Shown here: positions 8,360-18,366 of the stretch, piece by piece
Numbering within the stretch: position 1 is the stretch's first letter
Layout of the letters: each line of letters opens with the position of its first letter
NCBI RefSeq assembly: GCF_016342265.1
Contig: NZ_JAEIOS010000012.1
Coordinates: 62,001-126,000, forward strand
Length of the DNA stretch: 64,000 bases
Direction: 5' to 3'
DNA from: Corynebacterium meridianum
GTDB taxonomy: Bacteria; Actinomycetota; Actinomycetes; Mycobacteriales; Mycobacteriaceae
Program-made: the position numbers and the translations under genes
Notes under the pieces: model-generated
What the model saw: only the letters and a program-made list of their open reading frames with translations
Database searches by the model: none
Told to the model about the DNA's origin: nothing

Positions 8360-8944
8360 ATGAGCGGAAAACAGCCCCCCTATGGCTACACGCCCGAATT
8401 CGGTCGGGGCTCCGATGGTGGACAGTATTTTCCGGGAGAATCAGGTCCCCCGAGTTGGGGCGCTGAGTCTCAACCGCGGGACTACAGCGGTTCGGTGCCT
8501 CCGTATGGATCGGGTTACGGGGACGGAAGTTCCCATTCCGGCTACGGAGTGCCGGGTAGCTCCGACTTCGATGAGAGCAATCCGGTGCCTGTCGCTGGGC
8601 CGTCGAGCGCCATCGCCGATAATTCGGCTCCCGTGGTGAACCTCGTCCCGAGCCTCGTTCTCGCGGTCATCAGTCTCTTTCTCTCCGGCTTCATCACCTT
8701 CAGTTCCGTTGGGCCAACCGATTCCCCCTATCGCTTGATGTCCCTCGTGGCATGGGCCGCGGCGGGTGTCGTCGGAATCACCGCGATGTCCTTCTATTTC
8801 ACGGCCGACACCAAGCGCCGTGCGCTCGGTTTCTATCAGATCGTCAGTTGGAAGCAGGCCATGTATTTCGCGACCGTGGCACTTCTTTTCATCGCTGTCG
8901 TGTGGTCGGCCGTGGAAATCGGTCTCTGGGTGGGCAAGCTGTGA
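8360..8944 (+). CDS. Gly/Pro/Tyr-rich membrane protein, first gene of the cassette
   Basis: This 194-aa protein has AAGGA 8-9 nt before its ATG. Residues 1-85 are low complexity, rich in Gly, Ser, Pro and Tyr (PPYGYTPEFG, SVPPYGSGYGDG). Residues about 92-115, 124-145 and 158-185 are three TM helices. Such cytoplasmic low-complexity tails on small membrane proteins are common in corynebacteria and mycobacteria. The stop overlaps the downstream reading frame, which has a possible ATG at 8944, so it is co-transcribed with the VWA gene. It is not recognised; I infer a membrane accessory of the tubulin/GTPase apparatus. Confidence 0.75.
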   Translation: MSGKQPPYGYTPEFGRGSDGGQYFPGESGPPSWGAESQPRDYSGSVPPYGSGYGDGSSHSGYGVPGSSDFDESNPVPVAGPSSAIADNSAPVVNLVPSLVLAVISLFLSGFITFSSVGPTDSPYRLMSLVAWAAAGVVGITAMSFYFTADTKRRALGFYQIVSWKQAMYFATVALLFIAVVWSAVEIGLWVGKL

Positions 8945-9009
8945 TGTCCCCAGGTATCCGTCCCCGTCGAGAATCCGTTGCACCTACCTCCGGAGGATCA
9001 CGCATCCAC

Positions 9010-11880
9010 ATGAACCAGAACCGTCGAAGCGCACGCCGGGTCGCAGCTGTTGGCTCCGTAGCGGCGTGCATTCTGTACGTCGGTGCTGTCGGTGCTGCGG
9101 CCCAGACGCCGGCAGCCGGAGCACAGACTGATTCGCTGACTGAGCTGGGGGCCTGCGTCTCATCCAGAGGCTCGCTCGACGTGCTCCTGCTCATGGATGA
9201 GACAGAGTCTCTCATTCACGAGGTCAAGGACGGGACCATCAGCCCCGATCGACCGGGTGCGGATGCCGCGCACAACCGCATCCCCGCGGCCCGTTCCTTC
9301 GTCGAGCAGTTGCTGGAGCGTCAGCAGGACCAGGGCTTCACCACGAACATCCGAATCGCCGGCTTCGGTCAGAACTACAACGCAACACCGGAAAACGCCG
9401 ATATCTACGGTACCTGGATGCCCCTGACCGCGACGAGCATCGGTGACGTCACCGGGATCATCGACGGGGCCCGCGACCGTACCGGCGAGCAGTACACGAA
9501 CTATGCCAATGCGATCGATGGTGCCTACACCGACTTCTCCCGCTCGGGATCCCCGGACAGTTGTAAACTGCTGGTCACATTCACCGACGGCGCACTCACG
9601 GCCGAAGGGTCCGCCACAGCGGATGTCCGGGCCAGGCAACAGCTCTGCGCCCCCGACGGGATCGCGGACAGGCTGCGGAAGGCCGGTATCTCCCACGTAG
9701 GGATAGGTCTCGACACGCCGGACAACCGCTCCGACTTCAGTCTTCTGCGGGCGATGACCGCCGGTGGTGACTGCGGTTCGTTACCCGGACGGGGTGCGTT
9801 CTTCCCCGCGGACAGCGTGGGATCGCTGTTCGCGGCGTTCCACCGCGCGCTGTCGACCGGCGGCGATCTCAGCGCGGTGACCGGGGTCAGGGAGGATTTC
9901 ACCTTCGTCCTGGACAACTCCATCGATTCCGTACGCTTCGTCGGCATCGGGCTCGACGATCTCGGGGAGGGGGCGCAGCTCACCCTGGTCAGTCCCGGTG
10001 GAGAGGAACTCGTCCTCGACGACGTCAACTCCGGTGCCCTCTCCGGTGCGGAGGTGTCCTGGAATGCCTCGACCACGCCGGTACAGGAAGCTGTCGGTGA
10101 GATGCGCCGGACCGGCGGCGACTGGGCCGGCGCATGGAAACTGCGCTTCACGGGGGCATCGGGTGACGGCCGGGTATTCAACTCGGTGCGGATTCAACCT
10201 GATCTGCGTCTCAGTCTCGCATCCTCTGAAGGAGGCACCGATTCCAGGGGCTCCCTCGCGGTGCGTGAGGATCAGTCGTTGACCCTGTCAGTCGTGGGCT
10301 CCGACGGTCGGCCACACGCGCTCGACGGTAGTGCCGTCGCCGACGTCTCATTCACCCCGGGGGGCGCCACGGAACCCATCGTCCTCGGCCGGAGCATCGA
10401 TGTCGCGGGCGGCAATCCGGTGGATGTACCGATCGACTCCATCGAGCAGATTCCCGCCAATGGTGTGATTGACGCCACGCTCTCGATCACCACCAGAGGT
10501 ACCGGCGACATCCCCGGAACCAAACTCGCGCCGGTATCGGTCAGGCAGGCATTGTCTGTGACCCCGGTCGACATGCCGCAGATCTCCGACACCGTGGCCT
10601 TCACCATGACCGAGCCCACGGTCACCGTCGATATTCCTGTCACCGGACCTGGGAAAATCTGGGTGGACGACGCTTCGGTCGTCGACACCGTCTCTGCACC
10701 GGACGGCTTCGGGGAGATCCGGGTCGGTGGCGCCCACACCGGGGTCGGCAACGCGCTGACCCTGGACAAGGGGCAGTCGGCGGAGCTTCCGGTCACCCTG
10801 ACCGTTGCTGAAGTGAAGGACGGACTGGTCAAGGGCACCATCCCCATCCAGGTGTCGAAGCTGGACGGGACGAACGAGGCCATCGTGCACGTACCGGCCA
10901 GCGGAAACGTGACCGTCCCGCTGAACAAGACGACATTCGTCGCGGCGCTCATCGGTGCTCTCCTGCTGGCGCTGCTCATCCCACTCGGGTTGCTCTATCT
11001 CGTGCGTAAACTCACGGCGAAGATCCCGGACACACCGTTCTCCGCGGTCATCATAGACGTCGACGCGAGCAGTGGATACCCCACATATGACGGGCAACCC
11101 GCACCGCGCATCGACATCGGATACGCGTCCCGCAATCAGGTGCCCGGCCACGACGGTGTGACGGTCACCGCCGGCCCGTACACACTCACGGTCAAGCACT
11201 TCCATCCCAATCCCATCGCGCCGGCTCACGTCCGGGTCGAGCAGACTCCGTCAGTCAACACTAACGGTGACCAGAAGAACCTCCGCGCGAAGCTGCCTCT
11301 GGCCGTGCAAGGTTCTTCCTTCCTCGTCGCACGTCCCGATCAGCCCGGCCACTACGATCTGGTCGTCCTTCCCCGTCTCCCGATCACCTCCGCCGCGGAA
11401 CTGGACAGCCTCTGCGAGAACATCGCGAACAACGTCCCGCAACGTGTGGACCTCCTCAACCAACAGCGTGAGGAGGCTGCGGCACAGTTCGTAACCGGAG
11501 GAGGAGACGACGTGGAGGGGGTCGTACCGGTCGCTGCTCCCACCGCACCGGACCGCTTCGGGCAAGCGTCCGGTGGTTTCGGTGCTTCTCCTTCATTCGG
11601 TGATTCCGGTGGCTACCAGGGTGGGTTCGCGGAGAACCCGGAGACCGGCGACTCCGACGGTTTCGGTGCTTCTCCTTCATTCGGTGATTCCGGTGGCTAC
11701 CAGGGTGGGTTCGGGGAGAACCCGGAGACCGGCGACTTCGGCGGTTTCGGTGGTTATCCCGGCGGCTTCGGGGAGAACCCCACAGCGGGTGGCCCCGGCG
11801 ATTTCGGTGGCGGGAGCTACCAGGGGAGACAGGACCCGCCGGACGGCGACGATGACACCACACAATGGCGTCACCCCTGA
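9010..11880 (+). CDS. Secreted, membrane-anchored VWA-domain protein with Gly-rich cytoplasmic repeats
   Basis: The 956-aa product begins with a signal peptide (RRSARR then a hydrophobic core, cleavage near AAAQT). A VWA domain covers about residues 50-260. Its MIDAS-like motif is DETES near residue 62 (a DxTxS variant of DxSxS), and TFTDGA near residue 190 supplies the later metal-site Asp. Beta-rich, Ig-like regions follow to about residue 640, then one TM helix (about 643-667, FVAALIGALLLALLIPLGLL), then a cytoplasmic part of about 290 residues. The tail holds two near-identical 28-residue Gly/Phe-rich repeats and a degenerate third. An ATG at 8944, overlapping the previous stop, is an alternative start; the one chosen gives a textbook signal peptide. 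Role inferred: external sensor or adhesion arm. Confidence 0.85.
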   Translation: MNQNRRSARRVAAVGSVAACILYVGAVGAAAQTPAAGAQTDSLTELGACVSSRGSLDVLLLMDETESLIHEVKDGTISPDRPGADAAHNRIPAARSFVEQLLERQQDQGFTTNIRIAGFGQNYNATPENADIYGTWMPLTATSIGDVTGIIDGARDRTGEQYTNYANAIDGAYTDFSRSGSPDSCKLLVTFTDGALTAEGSATADVRARQQLCAPDGIADRLRKAGISHVGIGLDTPDNRSDFSLLRAMTAGGDCGSLPGRGAFFPADSVGSLFAAFHRALSTGGDLSAVTGVREDFTFVLDNSIDSVRFVGIGLDDLGEGAQLTLVSPGGEELVLDDVNSGALSGAEVSWNASTTPVQEAVGEMRRTGGDWAGAWKLRFTGASGDGRVFNSVRIQPDLRLSLASSEGGTDSRGSLAVREDQSLTLSVVGSDGRPHALDGSAVADVSFTPGGATEPIVLGRSIDVAGGNPVDVPIDSIEQIPANGVIDATLSITTRGTGDIPGTKLAPVSVRQALSVTPVDMPQISDTVAFTMTEPTVTVDIPVTGPGKIWVDDASVVDTVSAPDGFGEIRVGGAHTGVGNALTLDKGQSAELPVTLTVAEVKDGLVKGTIPIQVSKLDGTNEAIVHVPASGNVTVPLNKTTFVAALIGALLLALLIPLGLLYLVRKLTAKIPDTPFSAVIIDVDASSGYPTYDGQPAPRIDIGYASRNQVPGHDGVTVTAGPYTLTVKHFHPNPIAPAHVRVEQTPSVNTNGDQKNLRAKLPLAVQGSSFLVARPDQPGHYDLVVLPRLPITSAAELDSLCENIANNVPQRVDLLNQQREEAAAQFVTGGGDDVEGVVPVAAPTAPDRFGQASGGFGASPSFGDSGGYQGGFAENPETGDSDGFGASPSFGDSGGYQGGFGENPETGDFGGFGGYPGGFGENPTAGGPGDFGGGSYQGRQDPPDGDDDTTQWRHP
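11575..11736 (+). repeat. Two 78-bp near-identical repeats (84-bp period) in the VWA gene
   Basis: Copies at 11575-11652 and 11659-11736 encode GFGASPSFGDSGGYQGGF(A/G)ENPETGD and differ at about one base. A decayed third unit follows (GGFGGYPGGFGENP). The near-identity at the DNA level implies recent duplication of a low-complexity cytoplasmic segment. Confidence 0.85.
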
Positions 11881-11934
11881 TCACCGGTCAACCTCTCGAG
11901 ATCCAGACAAACACAATCAGATTAGGAACGCGCT

Positions 11935-14900
11935 ATGCATAAGGCACTCATCGTCGGTTGCGGCGGCTCGGGCGCAAAGACCCTGGCATTCATGATGGAC
12001 CAGCTCAAGTCCATGCTCGCGGAACGTCTCCCGGACGACTACCCGACCCCGGCGTCGGTGACTCTGCCCAAGGGCTGGCAGTTCATCAACATCGACGTTC
12101 CCCTCGACTGCGAGACCATCAACAAGCTGCCCAACGTCTCCCAGGCCGGCGGTTCCTACATCTCGTGTGGAGCGCACGCACAGTACAACTCGATCGACAC
12201 CACGGTCACGGCCACAATCGGAAATCAGGCACAGCTCGGCACCGTGTCGTCGTGGCTCGTCGATGAACCCGACGACGTCAGTGTAGCCATCTCGTCGGGA
12301 GCGGGTCAGTACCGGCGGATCGGCCGCATGCTGTTCCTCTCCAAGGCGCAGGAGATCCGGAAGCAGCTGGGGCGCGCGGTCGATGAACTGACCCGCGCGA
12401 ACGACGTCAGTCTGCTGCACAAGAAGCTGCACCAGGGGGATGCCCCGAATCAACCGATCGTATTCGTCGTCTCCTCGATGGCGGGTGGGGCCGGTGCCTC
12501 CATGGCGCTGGACGTCTGCCGGATTCTGGCGGATCTGATACCACCGCAGCGCATCGCGATGTTCGCCGTGACACCCGACATCTTCTCCTCGTTCGATCCC
12601 GCAGCCCGGCCTGGGACCAACCCGAACGCCCTGTCCGTATTCGCGGAGTTCACAGCCGCGCAGTTCGGGGCCGCCTTCCGTGATGACGCGACCCTGTTCC
12701 GGGCGCTCGGTGTCCCTCTCGCGAACCACAATCCGATGCCACTGCAGCGCATTTTCCCCGTCGGCGTGAAAGCAGGCGTCGAGGGCACACTGCTCGGAGA
12801 CGGAAAACCGAGGACCGTCTACCGTGCGCTCGGGCGAGGCCTCGCTGCGCTCATGATGGACCAGTCGGCCCTGGAGGGGCTGATCAACTACAACATCACC
12901 AACACCGGCGGAACCTCCATGAAATCGACTGAATACGGCTGGGGGGTGAACAACCGGGATGTCATCCCCTGGGCCTCCTTCGGCTACGCGCAGCTGTCGA
13001 TGGGTCGGGACCGGTACGGAGAATACGCCGCACAGCGACTCGCCTCCGAATCCGTGCAGCGTCTCCTCGAGGGGCACCTGGACGAGACGAACGCAGAGGA
13101 CGGCGACACCCAGATCAACGAACTCATCGAGAAGCGTTCAGGCATTGTCCAGGACAAACTCAGTCGTCTCCTGCCTCCGTCCGGCCGGGTCCCGGCCTGG
13201 CTCGACTGGCGTTTCAACGCGGAGGTGAACCGTTGGACCCAGGGAATGGCCGGGAAACTCCGCGAACGGATACCGGCTCCCAACGGCCGCCCCGGAAATC
13301 AGTGGATCCACGACATCGACGGTGCCGTCGCCCAGCTCAACGGGGAGGTGGGTAACGATATCGGAGGCTTGCTCTATCAGGGACTCTGGAACTGGGCACA
13401 GACCGATGACCTGCAGGAGAAGTTCCTCGACATCCTCCGGGCCGAGATTGCGCGGTACGGCGTGCCCTACGCCGCCGCTCTGCTGGAGAAGCTACGCAAC
13501 GACTTCAGGGAGAACACCCTCAATGCGCTGCGGGCTGTCGCGGCCACGAGCCCGGGCTTCCGTGTGTCGGATGAGCTCCGCGGTCAGTTGCAGGGGAACA
13601 AGAACCGCATCCAGGACGGTCAGGGATTCGAGGAACGCATCATCGAGAGCTGCGTGCCGCGGCTGCGGCACAGTGCGATCATCAACGTCGCCCGTCGCAT
13701 GGTCCCCATAGCGGAGGACTTCGACAGGTCCTTCCTCGTACCGCTCGCGCAGATCCTCGGTGCGGGGCACCGCAACCTCGAGGCCGCGATGAAGATCACC
13801 AAGGACGACAATCTCGGCGCGGCACAGGTGAAGACCGACGTACCCAACCTGTGGCCGGATGAATCCATGGATCGCGTGCCGGAGAGGTTCTACCAGGCCG
13901 CCAACGAGGTGTTTCTCACCGATGTGGGTTCGTTCCCGCAGCAGTTCCAGGGAGATGTCCTCGCCTGTGTCCGTGACGCGGTCGACTACAGCGCCGCACT
14001 GCAGGAGGCGGCACGCACCATCGTCGCGGGAGACTGGGATTCCGCGGCGGGATCCGACAAGGCACCGAACGACCTCCTCGTTCTCGTCGAGCCCTGGGTG
14101 CCCAGCGAACTCGTCCGTACCCCCGGCTCGGGAGACGACAACCGGGACCCCCAGCCGGCGCGTCTGGAACTGCACGCCAGTCCGAGGCAGGTTCTGTCGC
14201 GGGCACGCAGCTACGTGCTCCGCCGCGACTACTCCTTCGAACGGTTCATCTCGGTGTCGCTGCGGGACTACATCTACAACGCGCAGACCGACGCGGAGCG
14301 CAACGAGCGGATCCTGCGCCTGGCGGACTGTTTCAAGCGCACGATGACCGCCTCCCTGCCACTCGCGCAGGTGAACAACGAACTCGTGCAGCGCCTCTAC
14401 GGCGAGTCCGTGAGCTACCACTTCAACTTCTCGAAGATCCCGCTCGCCGGCGATGCCGCCCTCGAGAAGGCACTCAACGACGTCGCGGGTGGCTACGACC
14501 ACTACAAGCCCGAGAACAAGGCTGAACCTCTGCGGGAGAATCTCTCGACACAGGGTATCGAGCGCTCCATCGACATCTTCGGTTCCTACCCGAACTACGC
14601 ACCGATCGTGTTCGACTCCGTCATGGAACCGATCCGTGCCCAGTGGGACTCGACCCACGGTCAGGATCCGGCGTTCTGGAAGTGGCGTCGTGCCCGTCCA
14701 ATGACGGGTGCCATGCCGATGTCGGATGCGGAACGTTACGCGTTGATCGGTGGTTGGTACATCGGTCGACTCACCGGTCGCATCGGGTTCCCCAACACCC
14801 TCGACACGGACGACGACAATCCGGTTCAGGTCTACGACGGAACCAATCAGGAGTGGATCGCCTTCGAGGCCCCGATGCTGACTCCGCCGAGCAGGTTCCG

Positions 14901-15552
14901 GCACAAGATCGACTGGCTCCCGGCGTTGCTGGAATCCTCCACCCTCGCGTGGATGCGAGCCGGTAGCTATCCCCTGATGGAATCGGTGCGCCCGTACACG
15001 GTGATGCGTGGTCTCTACGACGACGGGATCACCCCGACCCGGGGCGCCCGGGTGCTGTCGGGTGTGCGGCTGCTCAACCGGTGGATCTTCGACGGACTCT
15101 ATCCGGATGAGACCACGAACACGCTGCCCGGCGTCGCGTCATCGGTTCGGCCCGAGGACCGGATCCAGGGAACCGGTCCGGATGTCACACCTGAGGAGCG
15201 CGTTGCGGCTGCGAAGGCCTGGCTAGGTCGGAACTTCGAGTTCGCCCGCAAGATAATGCCCGGTGATCTGGCCGCACGGGGGCAGCGGATCAACTACGGT
15301 GCCAAGAATCTGGGGGACATCAGCAAACGTGGTGACGCTGTGCGATTCCCCTTCCTGCGTGACATCGCCTACGACATCACGGAGGTGACGAAGCAGATCA
15401 GTCTCATGCTCGATGAGGCGTACAAGATGGGTCCACCCGAACCGGAGTCCCCGGAAAGTGACCTGTTCGGCAGTTCCTTCCGTGCCGCGCCCCAGGAGAA
15501 TGATTTCGACAATCCGACCGCAGATTTTCTCGATGGAGCCGATGACCTGTGA
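11935..15552 (+). CDS. Giant tubulin-like (Tubulin_2 type) protein
   Basis: This 1205-aa protein has AGGA 8 nt before its ATG. Its N-terminus reads HKALIVGCGGSGAKTLA, a Rossmann/tubulin first loop (GxGGxG), and residues about 177-190 read VVSSMAGGAGASMALD, in the place of the tubulin G-box (GGGTGSG). Spacing and context match the Tubulin_2 family of long bacterial tubulin relatives rather than FtsZ, which is about 400 aa. Beyond about residue 400 the protein is largely alpha-helical with no domain I recognise, ending in an acidic tail. It lacks a signal peptide and TM helices. The stop overlaps the next start, so stoichiometric expression with the TM partner is likely. GTP-dependent polymerisation is inferred, not shown. 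Confidence 0.85.
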   Translation: MHKALIVGCGGSGAKTLAFMMDQLKSMLAERLPDDYPTPASVTLPKGWQFINIDVPLDCETINKLPNVSQAGGSYISCGAHAQYNSIDTTVTATIGNQAQLGTVSSWLVDEPDDVSVAISSGAGQYRRIGRMLFLSKAQEIRKQLGRAVDELTRANDVSLLHKKLHQGDAPNQPIVFVVSSMAGGAGASMALDVCRILADLIPPQRIAMFAVTPDIFSSFDPAARPGTNPNALSVFAEFTAAQFGAAFRDDATLFRALGVPLANHNPMPLQRIFPVGVKAGVEGTLLGDGKPRTVYRALGRGLAALMMDQSALEGLINYNITNTGGTSMKSTEYGWGVNNRDVIPWASFGYAQLSMGRDRYGEYAAQRLASESVQRLLEGHLDETNAEDGDTQINELIEKRSGIVQDKLSRLLPPSGRVPAWLDWRFNAEVNRWTQGMAGKLRERIPAPNGRPGNQWIHDIDGAVAQLNGEVGNDIGGLLYQGLWNWAQTDDLQEKFLDILRAEIARYGVPYAAALLEKLRNDFRENTLNALRAVAATSPGFRVSDELRGQLQGNKNRIQDGQGFEERIIESCVPRLRHSAIINVARRMVPIAEDFDRSFLVPLAQILGAGHRNLEAAMKITKDDNLGAAQVKTDVPNLWPDESMDRVPERFYQAANEVFLTDVGSFPQQFQGDVLACVRDAVDYSAALQEAARTIVAGDWDSAAGSDKAPNDLLVLVEPWVPSELVRTPGSGDDNRDPQPARLELHASPRQVLSRARSYVLRRDYSFERFISVSLRDYIYNAQTDAERNERILRLADCFKRTMTASLPLAQVNNELVQRLYGESVSYHFNFSKIPLAGDAALEKALNDVAGGYDHYKPENKAEPLRENLSTQGIERSIDIFGSYPNYAPIVFDSVMEPIRAQWDSTHGQDPAFWKWRRARPMTGAMPMSDAERYALIGGWYIGRLTGRIGFPNTLDTDDDNPVQVYDGTNQEWIAFEAPMLTPPSRFRHKIDWLPALLESSTLAWMRAGSYPLMESVRPYTVMRGLYDDGITPTRGARVLSGVRLLNRWIFDGLYPDETTNTLPGVASSVRPEDRIQGTGPDVTPEERVAAAKAWLGRNFEFARKIMPGDLAARGQRINYGAKNLGDISKRGDAVRFPFLRDIAYDITEVTKQISLMLDEAYKMGPPEPESPESDLFGSSFRAAPQENDFDNPTADFLDGADDL

Positions 15553-18359
15553 TGGAACTGACGGTTCTCATTTCCCGGGGTACCTTCGCCAACGGTGTCC
15601 GCCAGACCCTGGAGGATTTCGCGTTGCTGGGTCTGGTCAAGGACATTGTCTGGATAGACATCGACACGTTCGAGGACCAGCACTCCACGGTCACGTCCAT
15701 GGGCGTCGACGAAACGCCATTCCTCGAACGCGAGACGTTGCAGCACGCTCTGCAGCGTTTCCATCCCGACAAGATCAGCTTCGGTTGCGTCAACGTCGTG
15801 GACGAGGAGGACGGGACAGTCAACCGTCGGATGTTCCGTCGGATGACCGATCCGTTCTTCAACGCCGGACTCGACGAAGGCATCACGCGGACCAACCTCA
15901 TGATCACCCGCGTCGGCGGGCGCACGGGTGATGACCTCCCCGTATTCGAGGACTGCGTCAATCTCCTGCTCGCGCCGGAGGACTCACTCGGGCCGAACAA
16001 CAATGCCGTGACCTTCGACGTCGACAGTCCCTCGGAGGATTTCATGCTGTACTGCGCAGCAGGGGTCACCAGCGTGTTCGGGGTATGGTGCGGCATCGAG
16101 GGAAATCCGACGCACGGATTCCCGCACTCCCGGGACGGGAACTTCCATCTCGTCCGCAGCTACTACCGTCGTATCGACGCCCAGGCGGTGCAGCAGCAAC
16201 TCAAGTTCGGGATACTGGACACCGAGACCAATCCGCGCCCGGTGTCAACCGTCGGGGGACGTCTCGTCTACGGGGACTACGCTCCGGACAAGGAGAAGTT
16301 CACGAGGAACGCCACCGACGAGTTCATGCACCACTACCGCGACCAGTTGCGTGGACCGAGATTCAATCCGAAGGTGGAGGATACCCAGAGGATCACGATC
16401 GGGAAGGCGATCGGAACGTTCATGAAGACGTTCGCGGTCAATTTCATCAGCCACTCCGGACGGGTATTCAGTACGTTGACCGAAGAGGGCAAACGTAGCG
16501 CCGAACTGAAACTGCAGGAAAAGCTCTACGGTATGACGGGCAGCCGCGTCCAGGTGGGCGGGGATCCCCGCGGCCCGGGGACTGTCTCCCGGGGATCCGG
16601 TCCCAGGGCGGGTGCCGTCCGGGATGAGGAACTCGCCCGGGAGCTGCGCGGCATGTGGCGAACGTACGTCAACATGTCGTTGACGATGATCGACGGCAAG
16701 CCACGGAGTATCGGACAGGACCCCCGACCCCGGTTGCCCGTCGCCGTGCAGGTTCCCTCCGCCCCGGATGAGGCACGGGTGGCACGCTCCGCGAACGACG
16801 TGGTCCCCGGCCCCGGGTGTCACTTCGGACGTGACCTGCCGCACCACCTGCTCAACCGCATCAACATGTCATCGGTCGCCCCCTACGACATCGCGGGGGC
16901 GGAGCGGTTCCAGAAATCACTGGGTGATCCGACCATCGGGCAGAGCCGGAACATCCCGAAGATCATCAACAGCTTCCACACCTGGCGTGACGAGCACGCC
17001 GACAGCTTCGCCAATCTCGTCGGCCGGTCGATTCTCGAAACCGGAACTGACCTCCGGAGAGAGCACGCGGAGCGGGAGCGGCGACTCGCGGAGCTCCGGG
17101 CACGGAGGCGCACCGACGTGGAGCACTCGAAGTTCGCCTCGACGATGCGGTGGCTGGGATGGGTGACGATACTCTCCCTCATCGGATTTCTGCTCACCTG
17201 GTGGGGCGGAAACCAGATCTTCGGTGGCGACGACACGCAGTTCGAACCGTTGTGGATCACCGCACTGAACTCTGCCAGTGGATCGACGCTGTCCTGGTAC
17301 TTCGGTGGCTGGTTCGTGTTGTGGCTGTTGTTCTTCTCCCTTCAGATCGCTGCGCTCACCGGTGAACAGATTCGCCTGCTCAACCGCCGTGACCAGTATC
17401 TGAGCGACCTGAGGGCCGCCGAGAAGAACCTCGAGGCCTGTGAACTCGGACTCCGCCGTTGTGAGGTGGCCTACAACCAGTTCCTGGCCGTGTCCGATAT
17501 GGTCGGATCCGTCGTCCAGTACCCCTTCGGTACGGTTCGGGCGGCCGCGGTCGACACCGTGTGCCCCGCCACACAACTGCCGGATTCGGTGCTGTTGGCC
17601 GAGGCCCGCCCAGATGAGAGCGTCATCCAGGATGTCGCGCAGCGCTACCGCGTCGGTATCTATCAGACCGGCTGGCTCGACGAGTGCTTCCAGAAAGCGG
17701 AACAGCGGGTCGTCGCGGAGATCGACGAGCGCGAGGGGCGGATAGACAACGACGTCAACACCGATGCTCTCCTCGCCCAGCCGGGCCGCGGATCAGGGAG
17801 CCTCCTCGATGTCGTGTCCCGACGTATGTCGGACCCCAGCTTCTTCGGTGTTGATCGCAGTCACGGGCGTTGGGAGCGCATCTCGACCGCCCTTCAGACA
17901 GATTCCCGCAGGCAACAACTACTGAGGCCCCTGGCGACGACCGACGGGAAGGTCCTCGGGGAAGATCGTCTCGTGGACTTCCCCGCGGTGAAGGACAGCG
18001 GCCGTTTCAACGGTACGTTCATCACCCACCAGGGGCGGGTGGCGAACTTCCACGGAGTGGCATCCGGCACCATCGTGTCCGGTACTTCGCCGCTGGATTG
18101 CCTCGGGAGCAGCCAGGTACTCGTCCAGCTTTCCGGATCCGGGAACCGGAGCTTCCTGGTTCTCCGGGAGACGGGAGAACAGGAGGAACCCGGTCGCGGG
18201 CTGACGGAGATGGATTTCGGTCCCGACTTCTCCGCCCGTCCGGGGGATGCCGGCTTCGGTCCGGGGTCGTTCCCGACGGTTGATCCGGCGAGTTCCGGCC
18301 CTCACGGGCCGGAAGATGAGTTCAGTTTCCTGGACAGTGACCTGACGAAGGACCTGTAG
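15552..18359 (+). CDS. Two-TM protein with flanking charged helices, partner of the tubulin-like protein
   Basis: The 935-aa protein starts at an ATG overlapping the previous stop by one base (a GTG 3 bp earlier is also possible). Residues 1 to about 490 form a soluble domain I do not recognise (begins MELTVLISRGTFANG). A charged helix (REHAERERRLAELRARR) leads into TM1 (about 531-553) and TM2 (about 582-603); a second charged helix follows (LSDLRAAEKNLEACELGLRRCE). This gives a membrane hairpin with both large domains in the cytoplasm. The C-terminal part, about residues 650-935, is soluble and ends in a Gly/Pro/acidic tail like that of the tubulin-like protein. I infer it links the tubulin-like protein to the membrane. 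No family name can be supported. Confidence 0.8.
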   Translation: MELTVLISRGTFANGVRQTLEDFALLGLVKDIVWIDIDTFEDQHSTVTSMGVDETPFLERETLQHALQRFHPDKISFGCVNVVDEEDGTVNRRMFRRMTDPFFNAGLDEGITRTNLMITRVGGRTGDDLPVFEDCVNLLLAPEDSLGPNNNAVTFDVDSPSEDFMLYCAAGVTSVFGVWCGIEGNPTHGFPHSRDGNFHLVRSYYRRIDAQAVQQQLKFGILDTETNPRPVSTVGGRLVYGDYAPDKEKFTRNATDEFMHHYRDQLRGPRFNPKVEDTQRITIGKAIGTFMKTFAVNFISHSGRVFSTLTEEGKRSAELKLQEKLYGMTGSRVQVGGDPRGPGTVSRGSGPRAGAVRDEELARELRGMWRTYVNMSLTMIDGKPRSIGQDPRPRLPVAVQVPSAPDEARVARSANDVVPGPGCHFGRDLPHHLLNRINMSSVAPYDIAGAERFQKSLGDPTIGQSRNIPKIINSFHTWRDEHADSFANLVGRSILETGTDLRREHAERERRLAELRARRRTDVEHSKFASTMRWLGWVTILSLIGFLLTWWGGNQIFGGDDTQFEPLWITALNSASGSTLSWYFGGWFVLWLLFFSLQIAALTGEQIRLLNRRDQYLSDLRAAEKNLEACELGLRRCEVAYNQFLAVSDMVGSVVQYPFGTVRAAAVDTVCPATQLPDSVLLAEARPDESVIQDVAQRYRVGIYQTGWLDECFQKAEQRVVAEIDEREGRIDNDVNTDALLAQPGRGSGSLLDVVSRRMSDPSFFGVDRSHGRWERISTALQTDSRRQQLLRPLATTDGKVLGEDRLVDFPAVKDSGRFNGTFITHQGRVANFHGVASGTIVSGTSPLDCLGSSQVLVQLSGSGNRSFLVLRETGEQEEPGRGLTEMDFGPDFSARPGDAGFGPGSFPTVDPASSGPHGPEDEFSFLDSDLTKDL

Positions 18360-18366
18360 CTACGCG

